Positions 44,542 through 56,420 of a stretch of 64,000 nt of DNA are shown one piece after another. Source of the stretch: Branchiostoma floridae. Its lineage: Eukaryota > Chordata > Leptocardii > Amphioxiformes > Branchiostomatidae. Within the stretch, counting starts at the first letter, position 1. Each line of letters opens with the position of its first letter. The stretch is taken from the NCBI RefSeq assembly GCF_000003815.2, contig NC_049996.1, positions 5,598,012-5,662,011 on the forward strand. Direction: 5' to 3'. The translations under genes and the position numbers were made by a program. A model generated the notes under the pieces. It searched no databases and was not told the origin of the DNA. It was given only the letters and a program-made list of their open reading frames with translations.

Positions 44542-47500
44542 CTTTATAAAGTAAACCAAACAAAATGATATCATGATATGTTCAATATAAACAGGCGACA
44601 GTATAATTCCGGAAAACCTTAATAATTTCAAAATAGATTAACCAGATAAATTAGTATTTGTAGGTATGATATATCAAAGGATACTGAATATTATGTAGGT
44701 TGCAATTAGATGTCTCTTCGAAGAAAGGTCTGCAGAATTCTGGCTCAGGTTCCCAGAATTCTGGCAGAATTCTTGCTCGCAGCCAGAATTCTGCCAGAAT
44801 TTGCCTTCTTCGTGGAAACATCTAATTGCAACCTATGTATTCACCATACTTATTACTAGTCAAACGGATGTTTCACTGGACTGTGAAAACATTCGCAAAT
44901 TGGTATCTATGTTGCCAAACGACGCCAGTTTGTCTCCCGAAGTTGCTAATTTTGTAGAGTTGAAAGTAACAACTGACAAAATGACGCAAAATGAGGGAAA
45001 GAGGTACAATCACTGCAATTTTTATGATGAATTTTAATCCCTTAACATTGTTGTTTTATGTCGGTGACAACACTACCTTAACAAAAGAATTAAGTTATCT
45101 TGTATCTGATCGGGCCAAAACTGAGAATGTGACATTTCGGGCGCGGCCATGTTGTTTGTAGGGGTTACGTATTTTATACATTTGTTGCACGTCAGTTTGA
45201 CCACAGGGAAAATTGGCATAAATTCACAAAGTTGCCACGGCAACTTGGTACCATTAGGCGATGTCAATTGGTGCTCATATTAAGGAGGGGTGCTATGACT
45301 ATGAACATGGACACGAATAAATTTGAGTGGATACAAGAAGCATAAAGAAGTTATATGAATGTTGTAATTGCAACAAATACAAATATGTTGTGTTCTAGTT
45401 TAAAAGAAACATCAAATACTTCAGCTAGCATTATCACCGTCTTATCGTATCATGTCTGAGTTGTAATGCGGTATCAAAAGTATAACTCGATTGCATCAAC
45501 GTGACTTTACAACATAGTGTTAAGATCTGAAAAAAATAAAATGAAAAAGAACTACCACAGCCTCAGTCTGTTAATCACATGACAGATTAAACCGTAGAAA
45601 CTTTTGCTATTGTATCGAACATACAATTAGATAGACTAGCACAGAAATAAACATACTTCCCTTTGTACCAACTTCGTATGATTATCAATGTTAAAAGGGA
45701 ATTTAACAAAGGACGACTCACCTTTAGCAGTGTCGTGGTCACCGGAAACTCGTCAAAGAAGACGAAATAACCCGGCAGCTCAATCGGCACCATCTACATT
45801 GATACGCAAACGTGTCATAAATGTATTTATGTCATACCTGGGCCGCGAAAACGTTCGATATGGGTGTTACGGACCGTGTGATAACTTTCTGTATCACACA
45901 GGTTCTAAAGTTGTATCACACGGGCTTCCTTCGGGTAAATCGAACTATTTCGAACGGGCCGAGCACGGCACGGTTCAAAATTCGAATACCGGATTCGGAC
46001 GTTAGAATTGCTGTTGTTACAATTTTTGGTTCGAGTACACAACATCTTCTCAACTTCTGGTGCATGTTGCATCGAAACATGTGTTTTCTCAGGTGGGTAT
46101 GACATAAATAAAATACAACACGGTGTATTCCGCATCACCCTCGGTCCCAGCCCTCCCGCGGGTCGGATCACCCTCCGGCCTTCGGGCGATCCTTCCCGCG
46201 GTCGGACTGGTACCTCGGGTGATACGGTATACACCGTGTTGTATTCTATATACACAGGTTAAATTGACGTGCAACACGTGTAAAATTTGCCAGAAATGTT
46301 TAGCCTTATTTAAATATATTCAACCATACTGTGGCAATATTTGTTTATTAAATCAATATTTTGGTGACATTAATCATCCCTTGAAGGTTCAAGTTGATAA
46401 GTGAAATATTAGGATATCTTTAGCTTAGAAATTAGAGTTACACTTAGATCCAGAACGACTTCTACCAACACAGATGAATATTCAAGTTGACATTTTGGAT
46501 TACATAGATCGTCAGTCAGTAAAGAGATGCCATTGTTTGCGACGTGACGTAGTGGGGATGGCCAAAAATGTCAGGCACTGTTGTTCGTTTCAATTGTATT
46601 GTATTGTATTGTATTGTTGTATTGTATGGAACGACTACTCTCTCTTCGCAGCCAGGGGCTGAATGGCGAAGAGCTTACAATAGGCGGGGCTAAGTCGCAA
46701 GGGTCTGAAATGGCAGCCTGTATACAGCGCCTAGTGACCTCAATAGGACATTAATTGCCCCAGGTGCGGCCAGGAACTGTCATTCACCAGGAGATGTTCG
46801 TACAAAAGACGTTAAGCTGGAATACACCAGTTTATCTTCTATCATGATCAGGTAGTCACTTTATTATTCGCTGTTTTCTTATTGTCCACACTCACACCGC
46901 GCCATCGCACGTGTGGTGGGTTCTTTAACATGCCTGGGGTATGGCTCTTCCCAGACATGGGACCTCCATTTTTTACGTCCTATCCGAGGACGGCCCTAGC
47001 CAAAAATAAGTACTCATTTTCACCTAAGTAAAGTGAGGAAAGCCGTGTAAAGTGCCGCAGTCGGATTCGAACTCGAGACCTCTCGGTCCCGAGGCAAACG
47101 TGCTGTCTGTGCGCCACGCGATCTCACGTTAATGTTTGTCCTATCACTGTAGATACATCAGTTGTTGACATGTTTGTAACACTGCATAAGACATAAAATA
47201 AATAAAGAATCCAGAAGTAAAGAGTTATTCGTCTTCAATTTTAACGATACCTGGATGTCTAACCTTCACAAATGCATAAGAAATTGTATTCTCACCCCGA
47301 TCTCATCACAAAACTTCTTCATCTCATCTGAGTCTGCAGACTGCCCTTCTTTCAGGCTGAAAAGAATTCACATGATCATATAGAGAAATTAACCCGCGAT
47401 TCTTTATATTTTGTTATACGGCTAGAACGTATTAAGGAAAGAATAACGTAACGGATTCTTTGAACGGAATCGTAACAATCTTGGCGTCATAGATAGATAC

Positions 47501-50500
47501 ATAGACTTTTGCCTATTCATGAAAATAATCGTCGATATTAACACAGTCAGCTGAAGTCAATTAGACTAGTGCATTTGTCAAATTTACTTTTCTCGTTAGT
47601 CAACATGACTTTTCAATGGTAGTCCAAATTTCGCATGGTAGGCGGTATGATAGCCGTATTAATCTGCCATGTTTTATGTGAGATAATAACTTGTCCTCGC
47701 AGTCATGATTAAATCATGAGGTTTTGAAGTCTCTTTGTATGTGTTTGTGACGGTGGATTGTGTGTACACTTCTGCTATCAGCATTTAAACACAACAGAAT
47801 CCATTGCCTACGATATGTGAATATCTTCCTCCTACGCAGGGACATCCAACAGCGAAACCGCCTGTCTGGATGTACCCTGCTCTTTCAACCGTCACCCTTA
47901 GTTCCTGACCACCCTGCTTATAAACATTAATGAGCTTACCCTTATATATATGATACCTCTTTTGAAAACTGAAAAGTCTATTTTCTGATTGGCTGACAGC
48001 TGGTTTGGGGGGGGGGAGTGACGGCGGAAAGAGCTGGGCACATCCAGACGCGGTTTCGCTATTGGATGTCCCTGCGTAGGAGGATGGTGAACATTAGGTA
48101 TGTAACATGTTGAAATCAAGGGTTGTTGGAAGGCCACTTACATGATACAGGCACATATCTCCTCCACGCTTGCAGGGTCAGGTACACTCACAACCTGAAG
48201 AAACAAGAAAGCTTCTGAAAAAAGCTGGCCGGTGCGTATTTTGGAAAAATCCTGGATGGTAAACAAAATCACATGAAAAAAGAGTTTTAAAACATCGAAT
48301 TACTGAATTGGTCTGTCTTCTATTAAAAAAACATTACATGAGATTTGTCGAACAAAGAAAAAAAATTAACAAGTGGGGTTCGAACCCACGATTCACGGCT
48401 GCAAAAGCAAACTGCTATCCGCACCAAGCGCCTTAAACCTCTCGGCCACGTTGACTTGATTACGTAATCAGGCGTGTAGAAGGGCTATAAGAAGGGTTTG
48501 GTTAAATCGACCGATCCATGCATCCATCCATGCAACCGTTGAAGGGTTGAACGAACGGTTTCTCTCGCTTCAAAGCCGGTGCTACGCACCGGCAAAAAAA
48601 CTGTCATTCACCAGGAGATGTTCGTACAAAAGACGTTAAGCTGGAATACACCAGTTTATCTTCTATCATGATCAGGTAGTCACTTTATTATTCGCTGTTT
48701 TCTTATTGTCCACATTCTTCTTCAAGGATTGATGGAAAGAATGATAAAATGCTGATTTTACCCTGACGTCTTGCACTTTGGGATGCTTCGATAAAGGCGC
48801 CTCCACGACAGCAGGATGCACGTTGTAGGCATTCCTTATGATCATTTCCTGATAATACATAGGACATGTGTTATTGTGAGAATGATAATAATTAAACATC
48901 ATAAAGCTGTAGAATCCTTCTGATGCCTCTGCTATGATGAAACATAGCATTCCTGTTGTATCGTTGACAGTTTTATGTATTGTGTGATGTATGTTTGCAC
49001 ATATATGTATGCATGTGCTTTTGGGGTGTACATACATGTGTGTGGAAGAGCTTGGAAGATGTAAGGCACGTAACCGTAAGTTTGGTTTGGTTTGGTTTTA
49101 ATTGGGATCTCATTAGTGGCTGATACGTCACTATTCTTCCTGGAGCCAGGGTGAATGGTACTCATTTTCACCTGAGTGAAGTGAGCAAAGTCGTGTAAAG
49201 TGCCTTTCCCAAAAGCACAAGATCCGTGACATGGCAGGGTTCGAACTCAGGACCATTTGGGCCTGAGCCTAACGCGCTGCCGATTGCGTCACGTTCATAT
49301 CGTCTGATGGGTTTTAGTGCTTAGAAAGAGTTTACTTGTGTGTACCTCCCGAAAATAGTTTCATCAGGTTGGTAGATCATAGTAAATAAGCGTTTTATTT
49401 TACACAACCAGTTTTTTCTTACCTGCTGACGTTTCGATGTTTGTCAGACATCTTCCTCAGTGCTTCTAACTGGAGTTCTGCTTCTCGCTGCTATATGTAG
49501 CCGCTTTTGCGCTTTAGCTTGTACCCCCCCCCCCTGGATTATAGAACCATTCTGGATAAGGAAGTCCACCCCAGTGATAAACCGGGACGAGTGGGGGGGG
49601 GGGAGGGGGTTCCAAGCTCAGCCACGTTTGGGATTGTGTTCTCGCCGCAAAAGCGCCACCTACATCGGCTACATATAGCGGCGAGAAGCATAACTCCAGT
49701 TAGAAGCTCTGAGGAAGGTGTCTGACAGACATCGAAACGTCAGCAGGTGAGGAAAAAAACTGGTGTAAAAGAAAAAGCTTTAAAAAAAAACATAACAATC
49801 TGAACGTCTTGCAACTTACCGAGGCTCTACCGTAGAGCTTCAAGACACCGTGCTCATCGAGAGTGCCGACATCTCTACAGGCAGAAAATATGAACTTAAG
49901 ACTCTACTTAATGTCCACGTTATCAACTAATGATCCTACTGAATGCTTTCTAGCATGGCTTTCTATAGGTATTTGATATCAATATGTCTGCGAAATCGAA
50001 CAGCTACCATTAAACAGATAAGAGTCTGTTCTCCACCATTAAATTAGGTGTAGGCTTTTTCTTCAGCTATAACTATATTTTGATAGTCAATGATTCATAA
50101 AGAATTAAGGAAATAATAATAATTAAGTTATAGGAATCTCCAGAAGCTTCAGACTATCTAACTTCAGGGGCTTGTCAAAAGTATGGATTCACATGTTGAA
50201 CAAACTACTATGCCTTTTCTGGAGTATATAGATATGAGGTTCAGTGCGTAATATGTGCAATGGACTACAATGATCAAACACCTGCAATGTATCCACAAAA
50301 TGGTACAAACGGAGCGAAATGAGTATTGGTAATCAATGGATTTCAATTAGCATGATGACTTAGAATAAGCATTATACGTCGATGATTGTTACACATCCAG
50401 GTAATAAGGTACCCCAGAGAGAAATTACTCAAGCAACTGGATATGATTTTGGAAACGGTCAGACGTTTTAGATAGCATCCACTATCTTTCGTCAGTGACA

Positions 50501-53500
50501 CTGCGAAAGTAGGTTCACTAGGGGCCAGTGCCACTGACGAAGATGGTGGATGATATCTGAAATATCGGACCTTTTCCCAAACCATATCCAGTTGCTTGAG
50601 TAACTGTATTTTGGCGTGTAAGCAGAATACACTTTTCTCATTCTCCTGCACGTGCACTTTTATATTCTTTATCATATCTAATATCTTGCAATTAAATGCA
50701 ACAAAGGCCCAATGCTACTGTCATATGTGTAACAAAGATTTAGTTGAAACATGAGACACTACCTACCCAGTTTTGAACCAACCGTCAGCTGTTATCGCCT
50801 TTGATGTTTTCTCCTCGTCTCCACGGTAACGTTTGAACAAGCAGTACCCTCTCAAACAGACCTCCCCCTCATGGCCTAATGGTACAACCCGACCGTCTTT
50901 GTCTACAAGCTGCATCTAGGTAATATATACAGTAAGCAGATTTTTTTTTTAAATAACAATAGCCAGTGTGAGTCGGACATTGTTGCATAGATATTCCGCA
51001 TACACAACTGTATAGTATTATAAAAACAATTATATTCTAAATGCATTGCAAATAGTAGACTCATAAGTGAATGTGAGTCTGTGGCAACAGAGACACGATT
51101 GTTATTTATACATTTCTAACCGTGTCTCTTTTGAAATTTTAACAGACCTAGTTATATTTCTTTTATACGAAACGCCCTTCCACATCGGAGTCAATTGGAA
51201 ATGCCCTACATTTGTAGCGTTCTAAAGTTTATTTACGTCGACTCCAAAAGATTTATCTCCATCACGATCATTCTGTAATGTTTTTACACTGACATTTGAA
51301 AAAGAAAAGATATCATAAGATGAAGTAGCAATGGAGTTTCTTTACCTCCACATGTGGTGCCAGCTTCCCTACTGCGGCTCCTTTACCCTCTCCAATCATG
51401 TCGGCAGGAATCGCTGTCACCTTTACGAGCTCTGTCATTCCATAGGCAACCTTATTTGGAATATCATAAATGGCAACTTCTTCGTAGTCATCAAATACGA
51501 CAACACAATTTTGTAAAGCTGTTTTTTCCATGAAATATAAATATCAATATTTATATAAATGTCCCTTTACGATTAAAGTGGTTTCAATATGCAAATGAAG
51601 CTGTGATACACTTTGACACAAACATTAACATCGTTGCCCTTGTAGCGTTTTTCAGAGATTTCAATAACTTCCATCGCAGTTTGTAACAATCTTTTGTCAC
51701 AAACTGTTTTTTTTTTCATTCTACAAAAAGAGGAGCCCATTGCAAAATGATTTAAACAAAAAGTCCCCTGCAGTTCCTTATAGGGCCTTCACACTGAAAC
51801 CGAATTAACCGGAATCAAGCAGAACCAGCAGGAATGAAGAATTTGCAAAATTCGTGCCACATTCGGGTGGTAATGGACCTTATATACCCTTCACACGTGA
51901 CGAAATGAGCAGAAACGAAGATTTGATTAACATTGCACGTCCTTTGATCACTTCCTAGTACTCTACAGGGGATGTGACTGGCACATGGGACATATTTAAC
52001 TGCGACAAGAAAGGCAACAGTCAACGAACACATACGACGACAAACATACAGACAAGCCAAAACAAGTTGTCAGTACAAGGAAGCAATAAAGGAAAACTTA
52101 CGATCACTTTTGCTTTTGGCAAGACGTCGGCTGCACGATCAATCAGACTCTTTGGCGCTACGTTACCTCCTATATTTACTAGGAAGATAGACAATAACGG
52201 AATGTATTAGTAATGTGTGTTACTCCGTGAAATATCTACGCTGATAAGGACGTCTAATTGATAATTCGTACTGACTAAAATGTACTATTAGTATACCTAT
52301 AATAAGTCCGAACGATCTCTAAAGTGGTGGACATTTATTCCCTGTCAGTAGGGGCCAGTAGGTACCGGTACGGTGTACCAGTACAAAACCGGTTTTTCTT
52401 ATTGGACCAGTCCAGGAAAACCGGACCTGAAAAAATTCGGTTGGCCCCGGATGTGGACCAATTGGAAAAGGAACAGATTATCACCGGCTTACCGGTCGAG
52501 GAAAATAACAAGACCGAAGTAAAGTAGAGTCTATACTCAGTTCTACCATGTTTTGCAGCCAATAATATTAGGCAGTTGGTCTTGTAGGATTTTAAAATGC
52601 CAGTGGGAGTCGAATACTCTACAAAACAGATTTCTTTGTTGCGAAAAGTACCATTGTTTGAAGTATCGTCCATTCAAGTTCTCACATAATGAATCAGGTC
52701 CAGGTTCAGGTCCAAACCTGGCCCTGATCATCTGGACCTGAACCGGACCTGGACCTGATCTTTCTGTACCGGTACCCACCGCTACCTGGCAGTGAGAAAT
52801 TTGTGAGAAACAGTGAGAAAGACAAGCTACTCCATACGTAAGGATTTGCAAGTCGCGAAGTTTATTGTTGTTTTACTAATTATGATACATATTTACCATC
52901 TTGATATGATGTATTGACGCGTCTGTTGAGAGATTTACAGCAACTTCAGTCTTTTCTTAAGACTATGAAGACAATGATTTTAAAGAACATTACATGAAGA
53001 GGAGAAGATGTAAAACCATAGTTCGCAGTGTACGAAATGAAATGATCGTTTCTGAGAAATAAAAACTCGGAGAAATACTTGCATACATGTAGGAAATAGA
53101 TTCGATTCTGAATCATCGATCCATTGGTTTAGACTCAATTAGAATATCGTAGCCAATTGATATGGAAGGATAAGAACATATATACCTAAGATCCAAAATC
53201 AATCTCATGCGTGCCCTAACTCTGTCAATTTATCTATACGGATGTGAGACCTGGACATTCGCAACCGAGTTACAGAAAAGAATCCTCTCAATGGAAATGA
53301 GATGCTACAGGAAAATTCTGGGCATTACGTACTTAGACCGTGTCACTAACGAGGAAGTCCGTGACAAAGTAGTAACATCTACTATCATAATTCAACCAGG
53401 TGTCATAATACCGCCACCTCAAAAAAAGGAGGTTTTCCCAAGATTGTCTTGAACACCGAATGTTAAATATCCTAAATGTGACAATTCAGATATTTAGGTG

Positions 53501-56354
53501 TTGAAGACAATCTTGAGAAGGCCTCTATAACAACGTTTTTTGAGGTGGCGGTATAATGGCACCTGGTGGAATTATGCGAGTGTATGTTACATATGCCATT
53601 GGACCACATGGCAACCTCTTGACAACAGTGAAAAAGCGCTAATTGAGATGGTTTGGCCATGCGGCAAGATCGTCGGGGCTTGCAAAATCCATACTACAAG
53701 GGACAGTCCCAGGAAGCCGTAAGAGAGGAAGACGGAAGAAACGATGGGAAGACAACATAAGAGAATGGACCGGGTTGGGCTAAGCAGAAGCCATAAGAGC
53801 GACGCAGAACTGAGACAGGTGGAGGAGAATAGTGGATGGAGTCATGGTGCCCCAACGACCCATACAGAGGTCAAGGGATAGGTTAGGTGAGGTGAGCCAA
53901 ATGATGTACACCCATTACCTCCTCGAATTGAAGACATGTCGTATTCACCCAAGTTCGGACTGTGAAGCAGGTCGTGAAAGTCCTTCAGGAACAACACGAC
54001 AATCGAGTGGCACCTTGTTGAAGAGAAAAATAAGTTTTATTTTGAAGAAATATTTAACATTAATTTTTCATTGGTAAAGTTTATGTTCGACGATGTTCAC
54101 ATTCGTTGAACTTCTGAACGCTGCAAATAACAAATCCTGTCAGCAATCGTATTTATATTCATACTAGTTTCTCAGATTATGCAAATAAACCTTTCATGTG
54201 CATGATTTCTTTGGTCGATGTTCCTTTCACAGTTTCCATATGTCAAATGTTTGAATAGTCACATCACGGAAGCCATAATTTCTGTCTAATTATGTCAATC
54301 ATCGCGATAAAGCGAACTCTTGCTTTCTTCAGTTAGCCTCCTTCCAGAATCTCAACAAAAACGCCCTTGCAGTTTTAGAACAAACTGCTAGGACGCTCAA
54401 ACCTATTACTTCTTCTCTTGAACAAGAGCTGTCGTACGTGAATTAGATGATAACATTTATTATTACGTTTATCAAACCAAATCTGTATCAATAACAACCA
54501 TTGGGATCCTTGCATGACATTTCGGTAGACCATTACCACATAGGTTGTATTTGGAATGTTAATATCGTATGTACAGTCTAACCTGCACAAGAGACCACCT
54601 CTTCTTAGCGACCACTTGGCCAATACGATCGCTTTTTCTCGGTCCCGAAAATTTTCCCAATTGACGTAAGCATTAAGCAACCTCTTTACAACGACCACCA
54701 GGCTAACGCGACCGCATAAAAATTGGGACCAAATCCCTGCCCATAATGACCGCGTCATTTTCAAATCTTGAGGTGTCATTCATTTTCAATGATAACTAGC
54801 ACGATTTTGTTCGAATTCGGCCAGTTCGCGTCAGATTTGACTGCCATTACGATATTATGTTCAAAATAAAAATGGCGGCGGATGCACGTGCGTGTGCTTG
54901 CTATTTGGCATTAAACACAACGGAAACCATTTAAACTATGCATCGAGCATGTCGTAAGTCGATGCTCTTCTAACCGACCACCTGGACAAATCGACCGCTT
55001 TTGCCCGGTCCCCCGGGTGGTCATCTTGTGTACCTCTCCTCCTGAATTGTCTTCGTGATTTCCATAGATGATGGCGCTGTACTGGCAGGAACAGCAACCG
55101 CACACCCCGGAGCGAACATAGGACAGATCACGTAGTATGGGGTTGACAGGTACGGGTAGAGTGTTACTCCCTGTCATCAGAACGGTAAAAGAAAACATGT
55201 TTGTTTGAAATTGGGTACATTTGCGCTATGTGCTATGTTGCTGATATTTTTTAATAACACGAATGTCTGATATTTAGGATAATTGTGATACAAGCAGAAG
55301 TTTTCACGTTATTGGTTTGTCTCATGCATTAATTATGTTTTTATACTGGGTTTTCCTTTGTGTTAGATTTGTACCAACTAGAAACAGAAAAAAGCTAGCT
55401 GTAGATTCTTTTCCACTACCAACTCATGCATTTATAATGTTTTTATATTGGGTTTTCCTTTCTGTTACATTTTGTACCAGCCAGAAACAGAAAAAGCTAG
55501 CTGTAGATTCTTTTCCACTACCAACTCATGCATTTATAATGTTTTTATATTGGGTTTTCCTTTGTGTTACATTTGTACCAACCAGAAACAGGAAAAGCTA
55601 GCTGTAAATTCTTTTCCGCTACCAACTCCACCTATTGGCGTCATATTAACCAAATAACATGGATTTACTAGACGATTACCTCTAACATATACGCATTCAC
55701 TAAATGTAGGAAATTCGAATGTGATATATCCTTATTTAATTTTTCTATTTTTAACCATAGAACACTGCATCATTTCCAAAACTATATCCAGTTGCATGAG
55801 TGACTTCTTTTTGGCGCACTGCATCATTGTATAAAACTAATGATGACCTGAAATTTGGTATACATGATAGTGTTTTGTGCATGTGTCTTTTTCTATATGT
55901 GTTGGAAACAAGTTAAACTTTTGTTTAAAAATCGTTTGCTTTCTTTTGGCTTTTGAGATATACTTCGTAAATACATGAATATGATGTGCTGTAAATGCAG
56001 AAACATTCGCTGTGGTTTAAAGTTCTCGGCTTTCGCGGCGGCCGCTTCACCGCGAATTTGAAACCAACGCGAACATTTTTCCATGGCAGTAAGAGACTAC
56101 CTGGTGCTAGCACAAAATGAACACTACCGCGAAAAGTCAATTTTTCCGCTACCGCGAAATCAACTCTCCGCAAACGTAAATGCATTTACAGTTTATGACA
56201 CGATATGGTGGCTTACAATGTACATTTTACTATGAAAATGGAAAAAAAAGAAGTATATAAGATTATCACCAACATCCACAAAACAGAGATAAAGGTTGAT
56301 GTTCCCTAACTCTAACCCTTATATATATACGTGCTAAGGGGTCTGTATGTCGTG

Positions 56355-56420
<66 letters not shown>

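Noticed and set aside
46089-46277. Overlapping frames on both strands near 46.1 kb
   Set aside because: Produced by the symmetry of the 134-bp palindrome.
34284-48454. tRNA-like segments considered as functional tRNA genes
   Set aside because: Acceptor stems hardly pair and the anticodon arm is unclear. Both lie inside a repeated element.
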